A stretch of DNA of 64,000 bases, taken from contig RZZN01000014.1 in NCBI GenBank assembly GCA_009929855.1, forward strand, positions 16,624 to 80,623. Reading direction: 5' to 3'. Positions 45,642 through 53,620 of this stretch are shown one piece after another (positions within the stretch are counted from its first letter, which is position 1; each line of letters opens with the position of its first letter). The translations under genes and the position numbers were made by a program. The notes beneath the pieces are model-generated. The model was not told the DNA's origin, did not search any database, and saw nothing but the letters and a program-made list of their open reading frames with translations. This stretch comes from Gammaproteobacteria bacterium. GTDB taxonomy: Bacteria > Pseudomonadota > Gammaproteobacteria > Chromatiales > Chromatiaceae.

Positions 45642-46409
45642 GTGTCGACACACCTCATCTTCGAGCATCCGCTCAACGAACGGATTCGCACCTTTCTGCG
45701 GATCGAGCATCTGTGCGAGCGAATCAATCATTTCGCCCCCCAATACGATGCCTGGGCAAGTCGCGTCGCCGTCGAGACCCTGCTCGACCTCGCCGCCATC
45801 ACATCCCGGCCGGACCTCAAGAGCGAGATCATCAAGGAGCTCGAGCGCCATCTCGGGACATTGAGACGCATGGCCGACCAGCCCGGCGTCGACCCGCGCG
45901 CGCTCGATCGCGTGATGAGCGACATCAGCGAGGCGATCGCGGGCATCGAGCAACTCGTCGATCCGATCGGACAGCTGGCGCGCGAGGATGACTTCCTCAA
46001 GGGAATCGCGCAGCGCAGCAACATGCCCGGCGGCTCGTGCAGCTTCGATCTGCCCTATTTTCACTTCTGGCTCACCCGCTCGCCGGAGACCCGACAGGCC
46101 CATCTAGAGCGTTGGCTCGCCGATGTCAGACCGGGTGAGCATGCGATCGGCCTGATCCTGTCACTCATCCGCACCAGTTCGCCGAGCCGTGAGATGGTCG
46201 CCGCGGGCGGGTTCTTTCAGCAGGCGCTCGAGACCCAGGCACCGGCCCAGATGCTGCGCGTCGCCGTGCCCGGCGCCAGCGGTCCCTACCCGGAGATCAG
46301 CGGTCACAAAGGACGGTTCAGCATCCGCTTCCTCAGTGCCGAGGCCGATGGGCGTCAGTCCCAAGTCACCGCCGACGTCCCCTTCAGGCTGACCTGTTGC
46401 ATCTTCTAG
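45642..46409 (+). CDS. zapD: Cell division protein ZapD
   Basis: A 255-residue FtsZ-bundling protein (DUF1342). It starts at GTG 45642 with STHLIFEHPLNERIRTFLRI, the family's N-terminus; QRSNMPGGSCSFDLPYFHFW near 125-144 is the most conserved block. yacG follows 3 bp later, a pairing conserved in gammaproteobacteria. Confidence 0.95.
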   Translation: MSTHLIFEHPLNERIRTFLRIEHLCERINHFAPQYDAWASRVAVETLLDLAAITSRPDLKSEIIKELERHLGTLRRMADQPGVDPRALDRVMSDISEAIAGIEQLVDPIGQLAREDDFLKGIAQRSNMPGGSCSFDLPYFHFWLTRSPETRQAHLERWLADVRPGEHAIGLILSLIRTSSPSREMVAAGGFFQQALETQAPAQMLRVAVPGASGPYPEISGHKGRFSIRFLSAEADGRQSQVTADVPFRLTCCIF

Positions 46410-46412
46410 ACC

Positions 46413-46622
46413 ATGGAGAAGCACCTTCCCTGTCCACGTTGCGGAAAACCCGTCGTCTGGAGCCCTGACTCGCCCTGGCGGCCATTCTGCAGCGAGCGCT
46501 GCCGCTTGATCGACCTCGGCGATTGGCTCACCGAGGCCCACCGCATCCCCGACCCGGGCGGCCCCGACTTCCCTGAGGGTGAGGGTGAGGACGAGACCAG
46601 GCCGCCGCCCGGCAGGCATTGA
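46413..46622 (+). CDS. yacG: DNA gyrase inhibitor YacG
   Basis: A 69-residue zinc protein with [10 protein letters not shown] and [15 protein letters not shown], the four cysteines of the treble-clef site, then an acidic tail (EGEGEDE). In E. coli YacG binds GyrB and inhibits gyrase. Starts 3 bp after zapD. Confidence 0.95.
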   Translation: MEKHLPCPRCGKPVVWSPDSPWRPFCSERCRLIDLGDWLTEAHRIPDPGGPDFPEGEGEDETRPPPGRH

Positions 46623-46629
46623 TCCGGCA

Positions 46630-46670
46630 CACCGCCGCGCGGTCACGGTGAAGCGACGCGCTTGGCGGTG
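46630..46670. terminator. Inverted repeat between convergent yacG and ychF
   Basis: CACCGCC at 46630-46636 and GGCGGTG at 46664-46670, with 27 bases between. It could form a bidirectional terminator hairpin, but it lacks a T-tract, so this is weak. Confidence 0.25.
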
Positions 46671-46678
46671 ACGGCAGA

Positions 46679-47770
46679 TCAGACGTTGAAGCGGAAATGG
46701 ATGACATCGCCATCCTTGACGATGTATTCCTTGCCCTCCGAGCGAAGCTTGCCGGCCTCCTTGGCGCCCTGCTCGCCCTTGCAGGCGACGAAGTCATCGT
46801 AGCCGATGACCTCGGCCCGGATGAAGCCGCGCTCGAAGTCGCTATGGATGACCCCAGCGGCCTGCGGGGCACGCACGCCCACCGGGATGGTCCAGGCGCG
46901 GACCTCCTTGGGGCCAGCGGTGAAATAGGTCTCCAGACCCAAGAGACGATAACCGGCACGCACCACCCGGTTCAGCCCCGGCTCACTGAGCCCCAGCTCG
47001 GCGAGAAACTCGTCGCGCTCCTGCTCCACGAGATCGAAGATCTCGGCCTCGATGGCCGCGCAGACGGCCACGACCTCCGCCCCCTCAGCCGCCGCCATGT
47101 TGAGGACCTGATCCAGGATCGGGTTGTCGACGAAGCCATCCTCGGCGACATTGGCGACATAGAGTGTCGGCTTGGCCGTCAACAGGAAGAGGTCACGCAG
47201 CTCATCCAGCGCCTCGGCATCCAGACCCAATGCACGCACCGGACGGCCGGTATCGAGCTGATCGCGCACCTGCTCGAGCAGTGCCTTGCGCGTGAGGATC
47301 TTCTTGTCTCCCGTCTTGGCCATGCGCTCGGCGCGGTCCAACGCCTTGGTCACCGAATCCAGGTCAGCCAGCGCGAGCTCGGTGTTGATCACCTCGATAT
47401 CGCTCAAGGGATCGACCCGACCGGCGACATGCACGACGTCGTCGTTCTCGAAACAGCGCACCACATGGGCGATGGCATCGGTCTCGCGGATGTTGGCCAG
47501 GAACTTGTTGCCCAGACCCTCGCCCTTGGACGCGCCCGCGACCAGGCCGGCGATATCCACGAACTGCATCGTGGTCGGGATGACCTTCTGTGGCTTGACG
47601 ATCGCGGCGATCACATCCAAGCGTGGATCAGGCAGGGGCACCACGCCGACATTGGGGTCGATGGTGCAGAAAGGATAATTCTCCGCCGCGATCCGCGCCT
47701 TGGTCAGTGCGTTGAAGAGGGTGGACTTGCCGACATTCGGCAGCCCAACGATCCCACATTTGAATCCCAT
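46679..47770 (-). CDS. ychF: Redox-regulated ATPase YchF
   Basis: A 363-residue Obg-family ATPase. G1 [15 protein letters not shown]3 [17 protein letters not shown], and the TGS-like C-terminal domain [20 protein letters not shown]. Binds ribosomes and hydrolyses ATP rather than GTP. Full length (E. coli 363). Confidence 0.97.
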   Translation of the reverse strand: MGFKCGIVGLPNVGKSTLFNALTKARIAAENYPFCTIDPNVGVVPLPDPRLDVIAAIVKPQKVIPTTMQFVDIAGLVAGASKGEGLGNKFLANIRETDAIAHVVRCFENDDVVHVAGRVDPLSDIEVINTELALADLDSVTKALDRAERMAKTGDKKILTRKALLEQVRDQLDTGRPVRALGLDAEALDELRDLFLLTAKPTLYVANVAEDGFVDNPILDQVLNMAAAEGAEVVAVCAAIEAEIFDLVEQERDEFLAELGLSEPGLNRVVRAGYRLLGLETYFTAGPKEVRAWTIPVGVRAPQAAGVIHSDFERGFIRAEVIGYDDFVACKGEQGAKEAGKLRSEGKEYIVKDGDVIHFRFNV

Positions 47771-47862
47771 GGCCAGGGTTCCTTCACAAAACCGGCAATC
47801 TTACAGGAGCGGCGCCGACAGGCGCCAACAGCGCGCACGCGCGCGGCGCCTGGATGGTTGGA

Positions 47863-49353
47863 TCAGTGCGGCTCGCGCGCGTCGCGGTTGTAGCGGTCCT
47901 CGAAACGGACGATGTCGTCCTCGCCCAGATAGCCGCCGGATTGCACCTCGATCAGCTCGAGCGGGATGGTGCCTGGATTCTCCAGACGGTGTGACGAGCC
48001 GACCGGGATGTAGGTCGATTGATTCTCGGTGAGCAGAAAGGTCCGGTCGTCGCAGGTCACGCGCGCCGTCCCAGAGACGATGATCCAGTGCTCGGCGCGA
48101 TGATGATGCATCTGCAGCGAGAGCGACTCGCCGGGTTGGACGATCAAGCGCTTGACCTGATAACGCGAGCCGTGACCGATCGCCTCGTAGGACCCCCAGG
48201 GGCGATGGACACGCTGATGATGGCGGTACTCGTTGCGCTGCTGACCCTGCAGGAACTGGGTCACTGCCTTGACGTCCTGGGCGCTGGACTTGGTCGCGAC
48301 CAGAACCGCGTCCGGCGTCTCCACCACGATCAGATCCTCGACCCCGATCGCGGCGAGCATTCGATGCTGGGCGATCAGCAGATTGTTGCGAGCGTCATGC
48401 ACGAAGGCATCGCCATCGAGCACATTGCCCGCGGCATCCTGCTCACGCACCTCCCAGAGCGCCGACCAGGCCCCGACATCCGACCAGCCCACGTCCAAGG
48501 GGGCCACCACCGCTGGGCAATCCAACGCGGTCGGCGCGCTTGCCAATGGCTCCATGACCGCGTAGTCGATCGAATCGCTCGGACAGGCGATGAACTGCTC
48601 CACGTTCAACCGACAAAAATCACCGTCTCGCTGGGCGCCGGCGAAGGCCAGGGCCGCGGATCGCGCGATATCCGGACGAAAATGCTCGATGAGCCCCAGC
48701 CAGCGTGACGCCCTGAAGACGAAGATGCCGCTATTCCACAGATAGCCGCCCGAGCGCAGATAGTTCTCGGCGGTGGCGACATCCGGTTTCTCGACGAAAC
48801 CGGCAAGACGATAGGCCGGCCCGGACAACCCCGGGTGCCCATGGGGCGCGCCTTGACGGATATAGCCATAGCCGGTCTCGGGCTTGCTCGGCACGATCCC
48901 GAAGGTCACCACGGCGCCTTCACTGGCGATCAGGTAGGCATCCGCCACCGCCGTGCGGAAGGCGGCCTCATGCCGGATGGTGTGATCGGCCGGCATCACC
49001 AGCAGCACCGGATCCAAACCCTCGCGCGTGGCGGCCAACGCCGCAAGCGTCAAGGCCGGGGCGGTATTGCGTCCCTTGGGTTCGAGGATGATCTCGGCGG
49101 GGCGTCGCCCCAACAGTCGAAACTGCTCCGCCACCAGAAAGCGATGCGCCTCGTTGCACACCACGATGGGATCGAGCAGACCGATGGCTTGATGCGGATG
49201 CTCGCCCTCCAGACCGTCGAGCCGGCGCACCGTCTCCTGCAGCATGGTGTGCTGGCTGGTGAGCGGGAGGAACTGCTTCGGATAGGCCTCGCGGGACAAT
49301 GGCCAGAGACGCGTCCCGGAACCGCCCGAGAGGATGACGGGTTGCAATGGCAT
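47863..49353 (-). CDS. manC: Mannose-1-phosphate guanylyltransferase / mannose-6-phosphate isomerase
   Basis: A 496-residue bifunctional type II enzyme supplying GDP-mannose for surface polysaccharide. N-terminal nucleotidyltransferase: VILSGGSGTRLWPLSREAYP, VMPADHTIR, GFVEKPD. The C-terminal cupin isomerase domain (after about 370) has GESLSLQMHHHRAEHWIIVS with metal-binding histidines. The frame extends upstream but ATG 49353 is the family start. The organism-level name may be xanB, algA or cpsB; manC is generic. No other polysaccharide genes are adjacent. Confidence 0.93.
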   Translation of the reverse strand: MPLQPVILSGGSGTRLWPLSREAYPKQFLPLTSQHTMLQETVRRLDGLEGEHPHQAIGLLDPIVVCNEAHRFLVAEQFRLLGRRPAEIILEPKGRNTAPALTLAALAATREGLDPVLLVMPADHTIRHEAAFRTAVADAYLIASEGAVVTFGIVPSKPETGYGYIRQGAPHGHPGLSGPAYRLAGFVEKPDVATAENYLRSGGYLWNSGIFVFRASRWLGLIEHFRPDIARSAALAFAGAQRDGDFCRLNVEQFIACPSDSIDYAVMEPLASAPTALDCPAVVAPLDVGWSDVGAWSALWEVREQDAAGNVLDGDAFVHDARNNLLIAQHRMLAAIGVEDLIVVETPDAVLVATKSSAQDVKAVTQFLQGQQRNEYRHHQRVHRPWGSYEAIGHGSRYQVKRLIVQPGESLSLQMHHHRAEHWIIVSGTARVTCDDRTFLLTENQSTYIPVGSSHRLENPGTIPLELIEVQSGGYLGEDDIVRFEDRYNRDAREPH

Positions 49354-49529
49354 GGCGACACTCCGGCTGGTGGATGAGGGTCTCGGATAGCACCGAGTAT
49401 AAACGAAGCCAGCCGCCTGACCCATCGTGGCGCCCGTCGCGGCTTGCAACCGCGCCTGCCCCACCTCACTTCAGGGCTTGTCGGACACGCCCGACACACC
49501 ACGACAGACATCACCGCGGAAAACCTGCC

Positions 49530-50342
49530 ATGACCCCAGACGTCCAACTCGTCAGCCGATTGCTGCGCTCCGTCGCCGCCGCCGAGATCATGCCGCGCTA
49601 CCAGCATATCCGGGCGGAGCAGAAGGCCGATGGCAGTCTGGTGACGGCGGCCGATCTGGCGACCCAGCGTTGGCTCATCGAGCGTTTGGAGCAGGTCTAT
49701 CCAGGGATCCCGCTGTTGGGCGAGGAGATGAGCACGAGCGATCAGCAGGCGTTGCTCGAGTCGGCCGACACCGGGGTCTGGATCCTCGATCCATTGGACG
49801 GCACCAGCAACTTCGCCTGCGGATTCCCTGGCTTCGCGATCTCATTGGCCTATGTCGAGCGCGGCGAAACCCTGCTCGGTGTCATCCTGGATCCGGTGCG
49901 CGACGAGTGCTTCTCGGCACGACGCGGCGCTGGGGCGACCCTGAACGGCGCGCTGATCCGACCCTTCTCGCCCGGCCCATCGCTCACTGACTGTCTGGCC
50001 ATGATCGACCTGAAACGGGTCCCGCCCGAGCGTATCCCAGCCCTGTTCCGACATGGCGGTTTCCGCTCTCAGCGCAACCTGGGATCGGTTGCCCTGGACT
50101 GGTGCTGGCTGGCCGCGGGCCGCCATCAGCTCTATCTGCACGGTGGGCAAAAACTCTGGGACTATGCCGCCGGACGTCTGATCGCGACCGAGGCCGGGGC
50201 CGCCTCGCGGCTCTACCAGGATCGCGGCGCCGCGCCGGCCAGCGGCGTGAGCCTCGCGCCCCATCTCGCCATCGGCGCCAGCGACGAGGCACTGCTGGCG
50301 CTCTGGTTGGATGTCGTCCAGTTGCCTTTGACCAAGCCCTGA
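49530..50342 (+). CDS. Inositol monophosphatase family protein
   Basis: A 270-residue Mg-dependent phosphatase. Metal motifs: PLLGEEMS near 67-74, DPLDGTSNFACGFPGFAISL near 90-109 and WDYAAGRLIATEAGA near 210. Substrate could be inositol phosphate, 3'-phosphoadenosine phosphate or a sugar phosphate; family membership alone does not decide. Divergent from manC. Confidence 0.88.
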   Translation: MTPDVQLVSRLLRSVAAAEIMPRYQHIRAEQKADGSLVTAADLATQRWLIERLEQVYPGIPLLGEEMSTSDQQALLESADTGVWILDPLDGTSNFACGFPGFAISLAYVERGETLLGVILDPVRDECFSARRGAGATLNGALIRPFSPGPSLTDCLAMIDLKRVPPERIPALFRHGGFRSQRNLGSVALDWCWLAAGRHQLYLHGGQKLWDYAAGRLIATEAGAASRLYQDRGAAPASGVSLAPHLAIGASDEALLALWLDVVQLPLTKP

Positions 50343-50421
50343 GCCCACTGGCTGACGCGCCGACAGGGCGCCCCGCCCCATCATGACATGCGCCAACGCA
50401 TGACCCGGAGGATCTCGACCC

Positions 50422-50865
50422 ATGACCGATTCGATCGACGAGCAAGAAATGGCACTCACCAGCGGAATCGCCGCCTTCGAGTCCAAACAGTTCTCGCGTG
50501 CCGCGGGACTCTTGTCCCCACTCGCCGAGCAAGGCGTCACCGCGGCCCAATACCGCATGGCCATCATGGCTCAGAATGGCCTGGGGATGCTGCCCAACCC
50601 ATTGCTCGCCTACACCTACATGAAGCGCGCCGCCGAGTCTGGTCTAGCGGTCGCCCAGCACGGCCTGGCCTTCATGTACATGGAAGGCGAATGCACCGAT
50701 CAAAACCCGGAAAAGGCGGTGATCTGGTTCCAGAAGGCGGCCGAGCAAGGGCTCATCGGCTCATTGACCACACTGGCCATGATGTACGAGCAAGGTCGCG
50801 GCGTGCCCCAAAACCAGGACGAGGCCAACCGACTCTACCGTCTGGCCGGTTTCGACGAGCGCTGA
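50422..50865 (+). CDS. Sel1-repeat protein
   Basis: A 147-residue protein with about three Sel1-like (SLR) repeats, e.g. AAQYRMAIMAQNGLGMLPNP, AVAQHGLAFMYMEGECTDQN and GSLTTLAMMYEQGRGVPQNQ. No signal peptide. Such repeats mediate protein contacts; partner unknown. It lies directly upstream of a tRNA gene. Confidence 0.85.
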   Translation: MTDSIDEQEMALTSGIAAFESKQFSRAAGLLSPLAEQGVTAAQYRMAIMAQNGLGMLPNPLLAYTYMKRAAESGLAVAQHGLAFMYMEGECTDQNPEKAVIWFQKAAEQGLIGSLTTLAMMYEQGRGVPQNQDEANRLYRLAGFDER

Positions 50866-50910
50866 CGGTACCCAAAAGGCGCGCCTGGGCGTATACTCTG
50901 CCTCCACGTT

Positions 50911-50997
50911 GCCGGGGTGGCGAAATTGGTAGACGCATCAGACTCAAAATCTGACGGTGGCAACACCGTGCCGGTTCGACTCCGGCCCTCGGTACCA
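50911..50997 (+). tRNA. tRNA-Leu (anticodon CAA)
   Basis: An 87-nt class II tRNA with long variable arm and encoded CCA. Acceptor GCCGGGG/CCTCGGT, anticodon loop CTCAAAA (anticodon CAA), variable arm about CGGTGGCAACACCG, T arm GCCGG/CCGGC. Confidence 0.97.
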
Positions 50998-51006
50998 AGC
51001 AATGAC

Positions 51007-51040
51007 AAGGGGTTAGGCCAAAAGCCTAGCCCCTTTTTTT
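51007..51040 (+). terminator. Rho-independent terminator after tRNA-Leu
   Basis: A 12-bp stem AAGGGGTTAGGC / GCCTAGCCCCTT with one G-T pair and a 5-nt CAAAA loop, followed by a run of T. A textbook intrinsic terminator 10 bp after the tRNA. Confidence 0.93.
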
Positions 51041-51367
51041 GTGTGCTGCCGGGCTCCGCGGCGCACACATGGCCCACCTGCTCGCCACAGATCATCGCAA
51101 ACCACGGGCGATCCACAGACAATCCGCCCGGTCGGCACCCAGCCGAGTGGTTGGCGCTCCTCTCGGCCCACACCCGCAGCTCACACTCACCGCCGATCAA
51201 CGCGCTGGGATCGAGGACGCGATCGCTGAACATGCCGCCATCATGGAGCACAAAAGCAGTATACGAACCCCTGTAAACCTCCACCCGGTCAGCGGACGAC
51301 CTGGATGCGCTCACCGCCAGGCGACGTTCAGCGACTCTTTTTCCATGCTTCACAATGAGGCCGAGAC
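51041..51367. other. Intergenic region without visible gene
   Basis: 327 bp between the tRNA-Leu terminator and the acetolactate decarboxylase gene. Short open frames here match nothing; it probably holds only the downstream gene's promoter. Confidence 0.5.
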
Positions 51368-52162
51368 ATGACCAAACTGACCGCGATCCTCTTACTTCTG
51401 TTGGTCGCCAACGCACACGCCGGCCAGGACCGGGAGATCCTGTATCAGGTGTCGACCATCGATGCCCTGCTCGCGGGCCGCTACGAGCCCATGGCCGAGC
51501 TCAGCGAGGTCCTCGCGCATGGGGACTTCGGGCTCGGGACCTTCGAAGCGCTCGACGGCGAGTTGATCCTGCTCGATGGCCAGGTCTACCAGGCGGGCGT
51601 CGATGGCCAGGTCAGACTCATGTCGCCTCAGAGCATGACGCCATTCATCACCCTGACCCATTTCGATGCCGATCAGGTGCTCGAGCCACCACCCGGTCAG
51701 GACCTGTCCACCTTCCAAGCCTGGCTCGAGTCGGCGTTGCCGAGCCGAAATCTCATCTATGCGATTCGCGTCGATGGGCATTTTCCGTCCATTCGGTATC
51801 GTAGCGTGCCCCGCCAAGCACAGCCCTATCCGTCCTTGGCCGAGGCCGCGGCGGAGCAGGTCTTCTTCGAGCGCCAGGACATCGAGGGCACGCTCATCGG
51901 CTTTTGGTGTCCGGTTTTCACCAAGGGGGTCAATGTGCCCGGTTTCCATCTGCATTTCCTCTCGGCGGACCGACAGCATGGCGGGCATGTGCTGGATTTC
52001 ACGCTCGCGGCGGGCCGTGTTCAGCTCGATCCGACCAACGGCTGGCAAGTGCAGTTGCCGACGGCGCCAGCCTTCCTTGCCAGCGAGCTCGGTGAGGATC
52101 GCAGCCAAGCCCTCCACGCGATCGAGAAGGGCGAGCTGCCACAGCCTGCTCCGGTCCAGTGA
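51368..52162 (+). CDS. Alpha-acetolactate decarboxylase, exported
   Basis: A 264-residue zinc enzyme converting 2-acetolactate to acetoin. Residues 1-18 form a signal peptide (TKLTAILLLLLVANAHA). Core blocks: STIDALLAGRYEPMAELSEV, GDFGLGTFEALDGELILLDG, and the metal site HLHFLSADRQHGGHVLDFTL near 204-223 with its histidines. An export signal is also known in several bacterial homologues. No budB or budC neighbour is present, so the physiological link is open. Confidence 0.9.
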   Translation: MTKLTAILLLLLVANAHAGQDREILYQVSTIDALLAGRYEPMAELSEVLAHGDFGLGTFEALDGELILLDGQVYQAGVDGQVRLMSPQSMTPFITLTHFDADQVLEPPPGQDLSTFQAWLESALPSRNLIYAIRVDGHFPSIRYRSVPRQAQPYPSLAEAAAEQVFFERQDIEGTLIGFWCPVFTKGVNVPGFHLHFLSADRQHGGHVLDFTLAAGRVQLDPTNGWQVQLPTAPAFLASELGEDRSQALHAIEKGELPQPAPVQ

Positions 52163-52245
52163 GACTGACGGCCTCCCCAGCGCAGTGAGATTGACGGCAT
52201 CCCCATCGCAGTGAGACTGCAGGCCGCCCCAGCGCAATGAGTGTC
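52157..52245 (+). repeat. 26-bp tandem repeat, about 3.4 units
   Basis: Units beginning CAGTGAGACTGACGGC start at 52157, 52183 and 52209, with a partial unit (CAATGAG) at 52235. Spacing is exactly 26 bp. The first unit overlaps the acetolactate decarboxylase stop codon at 52160-52162. The remainder of the gap to 52539 shows no gene. Confidence 0.85.
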
Positions 52246-52539
52246 CCGCTGGCTGGCTCGCGGGAGCCAGCGCGCCGGCCTCCGGTCGCCCTGCTGGATC
52301 GAGTCGCGCATGGCGCCGCTGTAATCCTGGTAGTCCACCAGGATGGCATCGCCGTTTTCAAACTCCAGAGGGTTGGGGCGTGGGCGCGTAGGGGTGGGCC
52401 CATCGCGGATCCAGATCGGGGCAGGCACCCCGCGATCGAGCCCGCATCGCCCCTGGACCTGAGCAACAGGCGCGCGGATCATGGACACCGCCCGGACCGA
52501 CCCGGCGACGCATGCCCATCCCTCACACGGAGATCCCCG

Positions 52540-53211
52540 ATGAGCTGGAAGACCGCCTACCGCTCCTTCTATTACGCCCAGGCGCCGGAGCCTGAGGATC
52601 TGGTGCTCGATCCCGCCGCGACGGCGCTCTTGTGCATCGACGTGCAGAATGTCTATCTGGAGATCCCCGCCGACCCAGCGGAGGCGGCGCGCTGGTTCCC
52701 CTTCCACCGGCGCATGCACGAGATCGTGATCCCAACCACGCGCGCGCTGCAGGACGCCTTTCGCGACAAGGGGATGGACGTCATCCACGCGCGCATCGCC
52801 TGTCTGCTCGAGGACGGGCGCGACCGCTCGCTCAGTCAGAAGAAACCGGGCTGGAACGCGCTGCTGTTGCCGAAGGACAACGCGGCGAGCCAGCTGGTGC
52901 CAGAGCTGGCGCCGCGCCCCGGGGAGATCGTGGTGACCAAGACCACCGACAGCGCGCTGACCGGGACGAACCTGCGCCTGGTCCTTGCCAATCTGGGCAT
53001 TCGTCACGTCGTGCTGACGGGGATCTTCACCGATCAGTGCGTCTCCTCGACGGTACGCAGTCTCGCCGACGAGAGCTTCGATGTCATCGTGGTGGAGGAT
53101 TGCTGCGCCGCCGGAACCGACGAGCTGCACCGGCGCGAGTTGGAGATCATCAACATGATCTACTGTCAGGTCCTCAGCAGCATGGAGCTGCGGGCCATCC
53201 TGGGGCTGTGA
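52540..53211 (+). CDS. Isochorismatase-like cysteine hydrolase
   Basis: A 223-residue hydrolase of the isochorismatase/nicotinamidase fold. Catalytic triad candidates: Asp in LLCIDVQNVYLE near 33, Lys in VTKTTDSALTGTNL near 133, Cys in GIFTDQCVSSTVRSLADESF near 167. Resembles RutB- and biuret-hydrolase-type amidases; substrate not inferable. ATG 52540 is preceded by GGAG about 9 nt upstream. The C-terminal region is full length. Confidence 0.85.
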   Translation: MSWKTAYRSFYYAQAPEPEDLVLDPAATALLCIDVQNVYLEIPADPAEAARWFPFHRRMHEIVIPTTRALQDAFRDKGMDVIHARIACLLEDGRDRSLSQKKPGWNALLLPKDNAASQLVPELAPRPGEIVVTKTTDSALTGTNLRLVLANLGIRHVVLTGIFTDQCVSSTVRSLADESFDVIVVEDCCAAGTDELHRRELEIINMIYCQVLSSMELRAILGL

Positions 53212-53620
53212 CGGAGGCAGACCTGCTGGCGCATGCCCGTAGACCATCGCCTCGGGCACCTCGTGCCAAACGGCTGGGTCGATAGCGTCTCAGTCGGTGG
53301 ATACAACCGCTCGCGTGAATCGCTCAGATCAAGCAACCCCTGGGAAAAGGAAGCAGAAGCATCTGCGCACGACGAAACCCTGAGCGCATGTGGTTACGAT
53401 AAGGATCTCTCTCTGGACACAAGGATAGGCAAGGTTTCCGGCATTGGCTTGGTCCTTTCGCACGGATGGGTCGCAAGCGTGCCCCCAGGGGGACTGGCGT
53501 CATGGTCTGTCGCATCGGTCTGGAGAATGGATTGTGATCATCAGATGTACGGCGCCGCCGATGCGCACCGCGATTCGGCGACCTGATGATCGTTGTCTGG
53601 ATCATGACGGAGGAGATCGA
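53212..53620. other. Intergenic region upstream of cas3
   Basis: 409 bp with no credible gene. I found no good -35/-10 pair for cas3. Near the end a six-codon frame (ATG 53604 to TGA 53624) overlaps the cas3 GTG as GTGA, with the cas3 ribosome site inside it. Confidence 0.45.

Noticed and set aside
53212..53620. A second target of the pseudo-spacer upstream of cas3
   Set aside because: CTGTCGCATC near 53507 matches only positions 1-5 and lacks the AAG PAM; no other candidate.
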